Shown here: piece after piece, positions 43,343 through 52,389 of the stretch | How the letters are laid out: each line of letters starts with the position of its first letter | Numbering within the stretch: the stretch's first letter is position 1 | Assembly: GCF_002257565.1 (NCBI RefSeq) | Contig: NZ_CP022736.1 | Location: forward strand, 3,348,001 to 3,412,000 | Direction: 5' to 3' | From: Herbaspirillum sp. meg3 | GTDB lineage: Bacteria; Pseudomonadota; Gammaproteobacteria; Burkholderiales; Burkholderiaceae_D | Length of the DNA: 64,000 nt | Notes under the pieces: model-generated | Database searches by the model: none | Told to the model about the DNA's origin: nothing | The model's input: the letters and a program-made list of their open reading frames with translations, nothing else | Position numbers and translations under genes: made by a program

Positions 43343-44284
43343 TCAAAGTTCGTACATATCCTTCTCGCCCTCCATGACCTGCGCAATCAGCTTGCGATTG
43401 AGCGTCGGAGCGAGCAATTCGATGAAGGTATAAACATAGCTGCGCAGATAAGCGCCCTGCTTCAACGCCACACGCGACACATTGGTGCCGAACAGATGAC
43501 CCGCAGGAATCGATCGCAGCCCGCGGTCACGCTCGGCGTCAAAGGCCATTCCGGCGATGATGCCCACGCCCATGCCCAGCTCGACATAGGTCTTGATGAC
43601 GTCGGCGTCGATAGCTTCGAGCACGATGTCCGGTTTCAGGTCGCGTAAAGCAAAGGCATGGTCAATCTTGCTGCGGCCGCTGAAGGCGGCATCGTAGGTG
43701 ATCAACGGATAGCTCGCGATTTCTTCCAGCGACAAGTTCTTGGACTTGAGCAAGGGATGGTCGGCGGATACGACGACGACATGCTCCCATTGGTAACATG
43801 GCAAAGAGACAAGTCCTTCGCCCGAGGCCAGCGCTTCGGTCGCGATGGCGATGTCGGCCTGATCGTTGCGCACCATCTCGGTGATCTGCTTTGGATTACC
43901 TTGCAGCAACGACAACCTCACCTTGGGATATTTTTGCGTGAACGCCTGCACCACCTTCGGCAGCGAATAGCGCGCCTGGGTATGCGTGGTGGCGATAGTG
44001 AAACTGCCGCTGTCGTGAGCCGCAAACTCCTTGCCGATGCGCTTCAGGCCGTCGACTTCCTGCATGATCAGCTCAACCGAGCGCAACACCGCACGCCCCG
44101 GTTCGGTCAGGCCGCGGATACGCTTGCCGTGACGCGTGAAGATGTCGACGCCGAGTTCTTCTTCGAGCTCAATGATTGCCTTGGAGACGCCTGGCTGGGA
44201 GGTATACAACGCCTTGGCGGCTTCGGTGAGGTTGTAGTTTTGTCTTACCGCCTCCCTGACGAAGCGGAATTGATGCAGATTCAT
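43343..44284 (-). CDS. cysB: CysB-type LysR regulator of sulfur assimilation
   Basis: A 313-residue LysR protein of the CysB branch. The HTH MNLHQFRFVREAVRQNYNLTEAAKALYTSQPGVSKAIIELEEELGVDIFTRHGKR is nearly diagnostic, and the effector domain includes TTHTQARYSLPKVVQAFTQKYPKVRLSLLQGNP, the sulfate/thiosulfate or acetylserine site. It is divergent from the TSUP-cysI operon it presumably activates. Confidence 0.95.
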   Translation of the reverse strand: MNLHQFRFVREAVRQNYNLTEAAKALYTSQPGVSKAIIELEEELGVDIFTRHGKRIRGLTEPGRAVLRSVELIMQEVDGLKRIGKEFAAHDSGSFTIATTHTQARYSLPKVVQAFTQKYPKVRLSLLQGNPKQITEMVRNDQADIAIATEALASGEGLVSLPCYQWEHVVVVSADHPLLKSKNLSLEEIASYPLITYDAAFSGRSKIDHAFALRDLKPDIVLEAIDADVIKTYVELGMGVGIIAGMAFDAERDRGLRSIPAGHLFGTNVSRVALKQGAYLRSYVYTFIELLAPTLNRKLIAQVMEGEKDMYEL

Positions 44285-44307
44285 GACCCGTCCTTCTGTA
44301 TGTTCAG

Positions 44308-44371
44308 AACCTGTTCAAGCCCGTAGCAAGAGGTCTCATGGCCTCTACGGAAGACTTTCAACAGGTTTTTT
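44308..44371. promoter_or_regulatory. Large stem-loop in the cysB/TSUP divergent gap
   Basis: Paired blocks aacctgtt/aacaggtt (44308-44315, 44360-44367), ccgtag/ctacgg and gagg/cctc form a bulged hairpin with a T tract (44364-44371) on the + strand. It may be a terminator or attenuator in the TSUP leader, or an element of the cysB 5' region. No known motif recognised. Confidence 0.5.
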
Positions 44372-44480
44372 CAGCGACTGTATTTGCATATGCCGATTGT
44401 GCATATAAGCAAATAAATAGTAAGTAGTTTGGTTTGGAGCCTAAGTTTATTACGATTCGACCTGTTATAGACGAGGTGTT

Positions 44481-45254
44481 ATGACTGTTTCTTATGTAGT
44501 CAGCGGATTTGCTGTGGGATTGCTGGTCGGATTGACCGGTGTCGGCGGCGGCTCGCTGATGACTCCCTTACTGACGTTGCTGTTCGGCATCCACCCCAGC
44601 GTGGCGGTCGGCACAGACCTGGCCTTTGCTTCGGCGACGAAGACGGCCGGGACGTTTGCGCATCGTTTCAAAGGCACAGTGCGCTGGGATATCGTGCGTC
44701 GCCTGTCCTACGGCGCGCTGCCTGCCGCCGTGGTCGCCACGCTGCTGCTCAAGCATTTTGGCGCCGTCAGCGACAGCATCAGCCTCGTCATCCGCTATTC
44801 CATCGCGGTATCGGTTTTCCTGACCGTGATCGCATTGCTGTTTAAGAGTAAACTTCAGGCATGGCTGAATGCCCATCCGGAGCGCCACTTGCAAGGTCAG
44901 CAGCTGACCAACGCAACCATCGCGGCCGGCGCCGTACTCGGCATCCTGGTCACGATTTCGTCAATCGGCGCCGGTGCTGTCGGCGCTACCCTGCTGGTAC
45001 TGCTCTACCCGCGCTTGTCGCCCGCTGAGATTGCCGGCACTGATATCGCTTATGCGGTACCGCTGACGGCCATCGCTGCATTCGGCCATTGGTGGCTGGG
45101 CTCGATTGATTGGAGCCTGCTGGGCGCTTTGTTGCTGGGTTCGGTGCCGGGCATCACCATCGGTTCGCTCGCTGCGCGTGCGGTGCCGGAGAAGTTTTTG
45201 CGTGGCCTGCTGGCAGTTACGCTGACGAGCGTTGCCCTGAAGCTGGTTTTTTAA
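44481..45254 (+). CDS. TSUP (TauE/SafE) family permease, likely sulfite/sulfate
   Basis: A 257-residue inner-membrane protein with about eight segments. The N-terminal GLLVGLTGVGGGSLMTPLLTLLFGIHPSVAVGTDLAFAS and the repeat VGATLLVLLYPRLSPAEIAGTDIAYAVPLTAIAAFGHWWLG are the two TauE halves. Its place as first gene of the cys cluster, divergent from cysB, suggests transport of sulfate, sulfite or an organosulfur compound (inference). Confidence 0.88.
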   Translation: MTVSYVVSGFAVGLLVGLTGVGGGSLMTPLLTLLFGIHPSVAVGTDLAFASATKTAGTFAHRFKGTVRWDIVRRLSYGALPAAVVATLLLKHFGAVSDSISLVIRYSIAVSVFLTVIALLFKSKLQAWLNAHPERHLQGQQLTNATIAAGAVLGILVTISSIGAGAVGATLLVLLYPRLSPAEIAGTDIAYAVPLTAIAAFGHWWLGSIDWSLLGALLLGSVPGITIGSLAARAVPEKFLRGLLAVTLTSVALKLVF

Positions 45255-45330
45255 GTTACAGGCCTTTATTTTTTAATCACACGGAATCTCGACTGCAAGA
45301 TTTCGACAAGACGTTAACAGGGACTACAAG

Positions 45331-47025
45331 ATGTACCGCTATGACCAATACGATCATCTGATCGTCAAAGAGCGAGTTGCACAATATCGAGACCAAGTGC
45401 GCCGCCGCCTCTCCGATGAACTGATCGAGGATGAATTCCGCATCCTGCGTCTGCAAAACGGCCTGTACTTGCAACGCCACGCCTACATGCTGCGCATCGC
45501 GGTTCCTTACGGTCTGCTGGCATCACGCCAGGTTCGCATGTTTGCCCATATCGCACGCAAATACGACCGCGGCTACGGCCACTTCACCACACGCCAGAAC
45601 ATCCAGTTCAACTGGATCAAGCTGGAAGAGTCGCCGGATATCCTGGCCGAACTCGCCACGGTTGAAATGCACGCCATTCAGACCTCCGGCAACTGCATCC
45701 GCAACACGACTTCGGACGAACTGGCCGGCGTCGCCGCCGACGAGATCGTCGATCCGCGCCCTTACGCCGAACTGATCCGCGAGTGGAGCACCTTCCACCC
45801 CGAGTTCGCTTATCTGCCACGCAAATTCAAGATCGCCATCAGTGGTTCCGAGCAAGACCGCGCAGCGACTGCCGTGCACGACATCGGTTTGCACGTGATC
45901 AAGAATGAAGCAGGCGAAGTCGGTTTCCGCGTGCTGGTCGGCGGCGGCATGGGCCGTACACCGATCCTCGGCAGCCAGATCCGCGACTTCCTGCCTTGGA
46001 AGCACGCGATGTCTTACCTGGAAGCGATCCTGCGCGTGTACAACCAGTACGGTCGCCGCGACAACATCTACAAGGCGCGCATCAAGATTCTGGTCAAGGC
46101 TATCGGCCCTGAAGAATTTGCACGCCAGGTCGAAGAAGAATGGCAGCACATCAAGGACGGCCCGTCGACACTGACCGAAGAAGAACTGCAACGCGTGGCG
46201 AACTACTTCACCGAGCCTGCCTACGAAACGCTGCCGGCCACTGACGCAGAATACGAACGCCTGAAGGCTGAAGACAAGGGCTTCGCCAACTGGATCAAGC
46301 GCAACGTCAAGGAACACAAGGTTCCCGGCTACGCCGCTGCGATCCTGTCGCTGAAGAAAACCGGCGTACCGCCGGGCGACATCACCGCCGACCAACTGGA
46401 CTTCGTTGCCGATCTGGCAGACCGTTACAGCTTCTCCGAACTGCGCGTCACGCACGAGCAGAATCTGGTGCTGGCCGACGTCAAGAAAAGCGAACTGTAT
46501 GCGCTGTGGAAAGAAGCAAAAGCGCACGGTCTGGCCACGCCAAACATCGGCCTGCTGACCGACATCATCTGCTGCCCTGGCGGTGACTTCTGCTCGCTGG
46601 CCAATGCCAAATCGATCCCGATCGCACAAGCCATTGCAGAACGTTTCGACAATATCGATTTCCAGCACGACATCGGTGACATCGAGCTGAACATCTCGGG
46701 CTGCATCAACGCCTGCGGCCACCACCATGTCGGCAACATCGGCATTCTGGGTGTCGACAAGGATGGCGCCGAGTGGTACCAGGTGTCGCTGGGCGGTGCG
46801 CAAGGTAATACGTCAAGCATCGGCAAGATCATCGGCCCGTCGTTCTCGGCGCATCAGATGCCGACCGTGATCGACCGCCTGCTGCAGGTCTATGTCAAAC
46901 AACGCATCGAAGACGAACGTTTCATCGACACCGTGCGCCGCGTCGGCGTCACACCGTTCAAGGATTTCGTCTATGCAACCCCGATCAAAGCTGATCATGT
47001 CACTGGAGAAGACGTCTGTGCCTAA
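45331..47025 (+). CDS. cysI: Siroheme-dependent sulfite reductase (NirA/CysI type)
   Basis: A 564-residue hemoprotein reducing sulfite to sulfide. Two ferredoxin-like/sulfite-reductase half-repeats are present, and the cluster/siroheme ligands lie in CCPGGDFC (Cys-x5-Cys) and GCINACGHHH (Cys-x3-Cys) about residues 415-475. THEQNLVLADV and TRQNIQFNWIKLEE are typical substrate-site segments. There is no cysJ flavoprotein gene beside it; instead a DUF934 gene overlaps its 3' end. Nitrite reduction is the alternative, but the cys neighbourhood favours sulfite. Confidence 0.9.
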   Translation: MYRYDQYDHLIVKERVAQYRDQVRRRLSDELIEDEFRILRLQNGLYLQRHAYMLRIAVPYGLLASRQVRMFAHIARKYDRGYGHFTTRQNIQFNWIKLEESPDILAELATVEMHAIQTSGNCIRNTTSDELAGVAADEIVDPRPYAELIREWSTFHPEFAYLPRKFKIAISGSEQDRAATAVHDIGLHVIKNEAGEVGFRVLVGGGMGRTPILGSQIRDFLPWKHAMSYLEAILRVYNQYGRRDNIYKARIKILVKAIGPEEFARQVEEEWQHIKDGPSTLTEEELQRVANYFTEPAYETLPATDAEYERLKAEDKGFANWIKRNVKEHKVPGYAAAILSLKKTGVPPGDITADQLDFVADLADRYSFSELRVTHEQNLVLADVKKSELYALWKEAKAHGLATPNIGLLTDIICCPGGDFCSLANAKSIPIAQAIAERFDNIDFQHDIGDIELNISGCINACGHHHVGNIGILGVDKDGAEWYQVSLGGAQGNTSSIGKIIGPSFSAHQMPTVIDRLLQVYVKQRIEDERFIDTVRRVGVTPFKDFVYATPIKADHVTGEDVCA

Positions 47026-47545
47026 TCTGATTAAAGACAAAGTCGTCATCAGCGATGACTGGACCATACTGCGCCTGAGCGAAGGTGAAACGCCCGAAGG
47101 CGTCACCGTTCCTGAAGGCAAGATCATCGTGCCCCTGAAGGTGTGGCAGGCGCAACGCGCCGCGCTGCAAGGCCGCAAGGAACTCGGCGTCTGGTTCGCC
47201 AGCGACGAGCGTCCGGAAGAACTGAAAGATGATTTGGCGCCATTCCAGGTCATCGCCGTGGACTTCCCGAAGTTCGCCGATGGCCGTGGCTATTCCATCG
47301 CCTACAACCTGCGTGCCCGCCTAGGCTACACCGGCGAATTGCGCGCTGTCGGCGACGTGTTGCGCGACCAGTTGTTCTACATGCAGCGCGTCGGTTTCAA
47401 CGCCTTCGCCGTGCGTGCCGACAAGGATATCCACGATGCATTGAAGGGCCTGACCGATTTTTCGGAAAAGTACCAGACCTCGTGGGATGAGAAGAACCCG
47501 TTGTTCCGTCGCGCCAAACGCGAGACGGTTGTCACCCGCGATTGA
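47018..47545 (+). CDS. DUF934 protein linked to sulfite reduction
   Basis: About 175 residues. The DUF934 core is IIVPLKVWQAQRAALQGRKELGVWFASDERPEEL, then VIAVDFPKFADGRGYSIAYNLRARLGYTGELRAVGDVLRDQLFYMQRVGFNAFAVR. No cysteines or cofactor motif. The GTG at 47018 (preceded by GGAG) gives the usual length; an ATG at 46997 is the alternative, and both overlap cysI. The family is routinely found after this type of cysI and is annotated only as probably involved in sulfite reduction. Confidence 0.85.
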   Translation: MPNLIKDKVVISDDWTILRLSEGETPEGVTVPEGKIIVPLKVWQAQRAALQGRKELGVWFASDERPEELKDDLAPFQVIAVDFPKFADGRGYSIAYNLRARLGYTGELRAVGDVLRDQLFYMQRVGFNAFAVRADKDIHDALKGLTDFSEKYQTSWDEKNPLFRRAKRETVVTRD

Positions 47546-47574
47546 TTTCAGAATCAAGGGAAGAAAGTAACGCC

Positions 47575-48309
47575 ATGTCCGAACAAGCTTTGCAAGACCT
47601 GATTGCCGCTACCCGCGTCACGCTGGAAAAGATCGCCGCCGAATATACGCCGGCTGTGTTCGCCTCCAGCATGGCTGCGGAGGACATGGTGCTGACCGAC
47701 ATGATCCTGCGCAGCAAGCTGCAGGACAAGATCGGCATCTTTACGCTGGAAACCGGCCGCCTGCACAAAGAGACACTGGGCATGCTCGACCGCATCAAGG
47801 AAACCTACGACTACGACGTCACGCCGTATCGTCCGGAACCTGCCGCCGTCGAGCGATATGTCAGCCAGAACGGACTCAACGCTTTCTACGACAGCGTCGA
47901 GATGCGCAAGGAATGCTGCCGTATCCGCAAGATCGAGCCGCTCAACCGTGCGCTCGCCGGCAACAAATCCTGGATCACAGGACAACGCCGTGCGCAATCA
48001 GTGACACGCGCCGCGCTCGATGTACAGGAAGACGATCCGGCGCACGGTATGGCCAAGTTCAATCCGCTGGCCGACTGGTCGGAAGAAGACGTCTGGCAAT
48101 ACATCCGCGACCACAAGGTGCCGTACAACCCGCTGCACGATCAAGGTTATCCGTCGATCGGTTGCGAGCCCTGCACCCGTGCGATCCAGCCGGGCGAAGA
48201 CGTACGCGCCGGGCGCTGGTGGTGGGAAAACCCCGACTCCAAGGAATGCGGCCTGCACGTGGTGGACGGCAAACTGATCCGCATCAAATCGCAGACCGCG
48301 CCGGCCTGA
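47575..48309 (+). CDS. cysH: APS reductase (iron-sulfur type CysH)
   Basis: A 244-residue adenylylsulfate reductase converting APS to sulfite with thioredoxin. Cys114-Cys115 and the pair Cys197/Cys200 (GCEPC) are the [4Fe-4S] ligands found in APS, not PAPS, reductases. Catalytic Cys225 is in ECGLHV. IFTLETGRLHKET is the nucleotide region. Start at 47575 follows GGGAAGAAAG. Confidence 0.94.
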   Translation: MSEQALQDLIAATRVTLEKIAAEYTPAVFASSMAAEDMVLTDMILRSKLQDKIGIFTLETGRLHKETLGMLDRIKETYDYDVTPYRPEPAAVERYVSQNGLNAFYDSVEMRKECCRIRKIEPLNRALAGNKSWITGQRRAQSVTRAALDVQEDDPAHGMAKFNPLADWSEEDVWQYIRDHKVPYNPLHDQGYPSIGCEPCTRAIQPGEDVRAGRWWWENPDSKECGLHVVDGKLIRIKSQTAPA

Positions 48310-48429
48310 TTTCGCTCTGCCGATCTGCTGCCAAACACACTATCCCGATGTGCAGCGCTGCTGCCATCGCAGTATTCATCGTATTCGCAGCACTCGATTT
48401 GAAATTCGACTTGAACCAAAGGTCATCGT

Positions 48430-49365
48430 ATGAACACAGCAGTTGAACAACTTTTCCTGGACAACGCCAGCAGCCGCCATCTGGACTGGCTGGAATCGGA
48501 AGCCATCCACATCATGCGCGAAGTCGCAGCCGAGTGCAGCAACCCTGCCCTGCTGTTCTCCGGCGGCAAGGATTCCGTGGTGCTGCTGCGTATCGCCGAG
48601 AAGGCGTTCCGCCCCGGCAAGTTTCCGTTCCCGCTGGTGCACATCGACACGGGCCACAACTTCCCCGAAGTCATTTCCTTCCGCGACCAGCGCGCTGCCG
48701 AGCTGGGTGAAAAGCTGGTGGTGCGTTCGGTCGAAGATTCGATCAAGCGCGGCACAGTGCGTCTGCGCAACCCGCTGACCGATTCGCGCAATGCCGCACA
48801 AGCCGTGACGCTGCTGGAAACCATTGAAGAATTCAAGTTCGACGCCTGTATCGGCGGCGCACGCCGCGACGAAGAAAAAGCCCGCGCGAAGGAACGTATT
48901 TTTTCCTTCCGCGACGAGTTCGGCCAATGGAATCCGAAGGCCCAACGCCCAGAACTCTGGGATCTGTACAACACGCGCGTCCATCCGGGCGAAAACATGC
49001 GCGTGTTCCCGATCTCCAACTGGACCGAGCTCGACGTCTGGCAATACATCGCCCGCGAAAAACTGGCGCTGCCGCCGATCTACTTTGCGCATGAGCGCCA
49101 GGTGATCCCGCGTAACGGCCTGCTGGTGCCGCTGACCGAGCTGACGCCTGCCAAGGAAGGCGAAACCGTCGAGAACCGCATCGTGCGCTTCCGCACCGTC
49201 GGCGATATCTCCTGCACCTGCCCGGTGGCATCCGATGCCGCGTCCGTGGAAGCCATCATCGCCGAAACCGCCGTCACCCAGATCACCGAACGCGGCGCGA
49301 CGCGCATGGACGACCAGACCTCCGAAGCGTCGATGGAAAAACGTAAAAAAGAAGGATATTTCTGA
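48430..49365 (+). CDS. cysD: Sulfate adenylyltransferase subunit 2
   Basis: A 311-residue PP-loop ATP pyrophosphatase that forms APS from ATP and sulfate. LFSGGKDSVVLLRIAEKAF is the PP-loop (about 37-55); HIDTGHNFPEVISFRD and GGARRDEEKARAKER are typical. It overlaps cysN by one base (TGATG), matching the heterodimer. Confidence 0.96.
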   Translation: MNTAVEQLFLDNASSRHLDWLESEAIHIMREVAAECSNPALLFSGGKDSVVLLRIAEKAFRPGKFPFPLVHIDTGHNFPEVISFRDQRAAELGEKLVVRSVEDSIKRGTVRLRNPLTDSRNAAQAVTLLETIEEFKFDACIGGARRDEEKARAKERIFSFRDEFGQWNPKAQRPELWDLYNTRVHPGENMRVFPISNWTELDVWQYIAREKLALPPIYFAHERQVIPRNGLLVPLTELTPAKEGETVENRIVRFRTVGDISCTCPVASDAASVEAIIAETAVTQITERGATRMDDQTSEASMEKRKKEGYF

Positions 49366-50690
49366 TGAATGCCGCTGTTGCCGAAAAAGACTTGAATACA
49401 ACGTCCCATGAACGTGGACTGCTGCGCTTCATCACTGCCGGTTCGGTGGATGATGGCAAGAGCACGCTGATCGGCCGTCTGCTGTTCGACAGCAAGGGCA
49501 TCTTCGCTGATCAGCTCGCCTCCATCTCGCGCGCCAAGCACAAGCGCACCGTAGGTGACACCATCGATCTGTCACTGCTGACCGACGGTCTGGAAGCCGA
49601 GCGCGAGCAAGGCATCACCATCGATGTGGCCTACCGCTATTTCGCCACGCCCAAGCGCAAGTTCATCATCGCCGATACGCCAGGCCACGAGCAATACACC
49701 CGTAACATGGTGACCGGCGCCTCGACCGCCGATGCGGTGATCATTCTGATCGACGTGTCCAAGGTCAAACTCGGCGACGACGGCAGTGTGGAATTGCTGA
49801 CACAAACCAAACGCCATTCGACCATCGCTCACCTGCTGCAAATCCAGCACGTCGTGGTCGCAGTCAACAAGATGGATCTGGTGAACTATGACCAGACCGT
49901 GTACGACCGCATCGTCGGCGCGTATCAGGAATTCGCTGCGCAACTCGGCCTGAAGGACGTACGTCCGATTCCGCTGTCGGCGCTGGCGGGCGACAACGTT
50001 GTGACCGCCGGCGACAACTTGTCGTGGTACAAAGGCCCGACGCTGATCGAACTGCTGGAGTCGCTGTCGGTGTACGAAGATGCACACGAAGAGCCGTTCC
50101 GTTTCCCGGTACAACTGGTGGCGCGCCACAACGGCCACGAAGCCAACGATTTCCGCGGCTACATGGGCCGTATCGAAGCCGGCAAAGTCAGCAAAGGCGA
50201 TAAATTGCTGGTGCAACCGAGCGGCCAGACCGCAACGGTCAAGGATATCCTGACGCTGGACGGTTCGCTGCCATCGGCATCGGCCGGTCAATCAGTGACA
50301 ATTCTGCTGGACGAGTATCTGGACATTTCGCGCGGCGACATGCTCGCTTCTGCGGAAAGTGCGCCGACACTGCTCAAGACCGTCAACGCCGATCTGTGCT
50401 GGCTGTCGGAAGACGCGCTCGACCCACGCCGGAAATACTGGCTCAAGCACACCACCAAGCAGGTCGCGGCGCGCGTGTCCAAAGTCGATACCTTGCTTGA
50501 TATCAACACCCAGGAACGTCATCCGGCCGAATCGCTCAAGCTCAATGACATTGCTCGTGTATCGATCAATGTGCAGCAAGCCATTGCCGTCGACAGCTAC
50601 GACACTATCCGCGCGACCGGCGCCTTCATCCTGATCGACGAAGTCACGCATCAAACGGTTGCCGCTGGCATGATCCGTCTGGATGCCTGA
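49365..50690 (+). CDS. cysN: Sulfate adenylyltransferase subunit 1 (GTPase)
   Basis: A 441-residue EF-Tu-like GTPase. G1 is GSVDDGKST (about 25-33), G3 is DTPGHEQYTRNM, and G4 is NKMD. Length shows there is no fused CysC (APS kinase) domain, in line with an APS-type CysH. GTP hydrolysis drives APS synthesis with CysD. Confidence 0.96.
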   Translation: MNAAVAEKDLNTTSHERGLLRFITAGSVDDGKSTLIGRLLFDSKGIFADQLASISRAKHKRTVGDTIDLSLLTDGLEAEREQGITIDVAYRYFATPKRKFIIADTPGHEQYTRNMVTGASTADAVIILIDVSKVKLGDDGSVELLTQTKRHSTIAHLLQIQHVVVAVNKMDLVNYDQTVYDRIVGAYQEFAAQLGLKDVRPIPLSALAGDNVVTAGDNLSWYKGPTLIELLESLSVYEDAHEEPFRFPVQLVARHNGHEANDFRGYMGRIEAGKVSKGDKLLVQPSGQTATVKDILTLDGSLPSASAGQSVTILLDEYLDISRGDMLASAESAPTLLKTVNADLCWLSEDALDPRRKYWLKHTTKQVAARVSKVDTLLDINTQERHPAESLKLNDIARVSINVQQAIAVDSYDTIRATGAFILIDEVTHQTVAAGMIRLDA

Positions 50691-50707
50691 TAATCGCTGC
50701 TGTGGCG

Positions 50708-50731
50708 TTTCACCCGAAATTTCACCCGAAA
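50708..50731. repeat. 12-bp tandem duplication after cysN
   Basis: Two perfect adjacent copies of tttcacccgaaa in the 102-bp cysN-cobA gap. Confidence 0.8.
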
Positions 50732-50792
50732 TGATGGGCTGGAACACGCAGCAGCCGGTATGTGCCGGGCTGCGATTCTTATTATTTTCAGC

Positions 50793-51551
50793 ATGAGCTC
50801 AGCCCCAGCCAATCCAGCCAACGCGCCAATGTCTCCTCTCTCTGCGACACCCATCGGCAAGGTTTATCTGATCGGTGCCGGCCCCGGCGCTGCAGATCTG
50901 ATTACCGTGCGCGGGGCGCGTCTGCTTACCCAGGCGGACGTCGTGTTACACGATGCGCTGGTCACCGAAGAAATGCTCGAATTGTGCCCGCAAGCCGTCA
51001 AGATCTCCGTCGGCAAACGCAGCGGCCAACGCTCTACGGCGCAACAAGTGATCAATGAACGCCTGATCGAATGTGCACACCAGTACCGTCTGGTGGTGCG
51101 TCTGAAAGGCGGCGATCCAATGCTGTTTGGCCGCGCTGACGAAGAACTGCGCGCCCTCGACAGCCAAAACATTCCTTACGAAATTGTTCCCGGCATCACT
51201 GCCGCGCTGGCGGCCGCATCTTCTGCGCAACGCCCCCTGACCAAACGCGGGATCGCGCGCAGCGTGTCGCTGTTCACCTCCAGCACGGCGCCGGATGAGC
51301 CGACCGAATTCATCATGCCCAACGGCGACACGCTGGTGCAGTACATGGGCGGCCGTGAAGCGACGGCAACGGCCCAGCGTTTGCTGTCCCTCGGCTATGC
51401 CCGGACGACGCCGGTGGTGGTGGTGGAAAATTGCAGCCGCGACAACGAGCGCATCCTTGATCTGGAACTCGGTACCCTGGAACAAGGCCTGACGCAATGC
51501 AGCGGCCCGGTGCTCGTCATGATTGGCGAAGCACTGGCGAACCGCGGCTGA
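50793..51551 (+). CDS. cobA: Uroporphyrinogen-III C-methyltransferase
   Basis: A 252-residue SAM-dependent methyltransferase making precorrin-2, the first committed step to siroheme and cobalamin. VYLIGAGPGAADLITVRGARLLTQADVVLHDALV and LVVRLKGGDPMLFGRADEEL are the SUMT signatures. It is a single-domain protein, not CysG. Position after cysN links it to siroheme supply for CysI. Start at 50793; 50829 is possible. Confidence 0.94.
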   Translation: MSSAPANPANAPMSPLSATPIGKVYLIGAGPGAADLITVRGARLLTQADVVLHDALVTEEMLELCPQAVKISVGKRSGQRSTAQQVINERLIECAHQYRLVVRLKGGDPMLFGRADEELRALDSQNIPYEIVPGITAALAAASSAQRPLTKRGIARSVSLFTSSTAPDEPTEFIMPNGDTLVQYMGGREATATAQRLLSLGYARTTPVVVVENCSRDNERILDLELGTLEQGLTQCSGPVLVMIGEALANRG

Positions 51552-51612
51552 ATTGCTGCTGAATTGCAGCCGAGCCACCTTGCAACAACGCTTATTTTTC
51601 TGAGCACATCGC

Positions 51613-51984
51613 ATGCACCTGCTACACGACTCCAGCGCCCCGGCCGCAGCGCCGATTACTTTCGACGATTTTCTCAAGGTCGATATTCGCATCGGCACGA
51701 TCATCTCTGCCGAAGCCTTCCCCGAAGCGCGTAAACCGGCCTACAAGCTGAAGATTGACCTCGGCCCTACCCTCGGCATCAAACAAAGCAGCGCGCAGAT
51801 CACGACGCACTATCAGCTTGATCAACTGGTGGGCAAACAAGTGGCGGCCGTGGTCAACTTCCCGCCACGGCAGATCGGCAAGTTCATGTCGGAAGTGTTG
51901 ACCCTGGGATTCCCCGACGCACAAGGAGAAGTGGTGTTGTTCGCCCCCGATCAGGCTGTGCCTGACGGTTCGCGCTTATTTTGA
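51613..51984 (+). CDS. csaA: CsaA-like tRNA-binding protein
   Basis: A 123-residue OB-fold protein of the EMAP/CsaA type. FLKVDIRIGTIISAEAFPEARKPAYKLKIDLG and VAAVVNFPPRQIGKFMSEVLTLGF are diagnostic. Family members bind tRNA and were proposed to act as export chaperones. It follows cobA by 61 bp and converges on cbiX. Confidence 0.9.
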   Translation: MHLLHDSSAPAAAPITFDDFLKVDIRIGTIISAEAFPEARKPAYKLKIDLGPTLGIKQSSAQITTHYQLDQLVGKQVAAVVNFPPRQIGKFMSEVLTLGFPDAQGEVVLFAPDQAVPDGSRLF

Positions 51985-52001
51985 AGTATCTGGGCCTGTT
52001 A

Positions 52002-52373
52002 TCAGGCCCTAAAGCTGGCAATGCAATAGTTCGCCAAAGCCTGCAGCACGCCGGCATCCTCGCCGGCCGCTTCTGTCACCTGAAATTGAATACCCGGATG
52101 GGCCTGCCGCAACTGATCGATCAGCGTCGGCAAATCACGCCGGACATGTCCGCCCTGCCCCAAAAATACCGGTACGATCGTCACCTGCTGCGCGCCGTCA
52201 GCGATCTGCTGCTGCGCCAGTTGCGGCAAGTCAGGTGTCATCAACTCGAGGAAAGCCAACTCCACCGCCACGTCCGGCAGGCTCGCCTGCGTCAGTGCGC
52301 GCAAGCGGCGAAACGGTTCAGCCCAATTGGGATCACGGGCGCCATGGGCAAAAAGAATTAGCGATTTTTTCAT
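52002..52373 (-). CDS. cbiX: CbiX-type sirohydrochlorin chelatase
   Basis: A 123-residue single-domain class II chelatase. His10 in ILFAHGARDP and His76 in GQGGHVRRD are the metal-binding pair. This size corresponds to CbiX small forms/SirB-like chelatases that insert cobalt or iron into sirohydrochlorin. It sits 16 bp after lptG on the same strand, so it is probably in the lptFG transcript. The ATG at 52373 is used. Confidence 0.88.
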   Translation of the reverse strand: MKKSLILFAHGARDPNWAEPFRRLRALTQASLPDVAVELAFLELMTPDLPQLAQQQIADGAQQVTIVPVFLGQGGHVRRDLPTLIDQLRQAHPGIQFQVTEAAGEDAGVLQALANYCIASFRA

Positions 52374-52389
52374 GAGAGTGTACTGTGAA

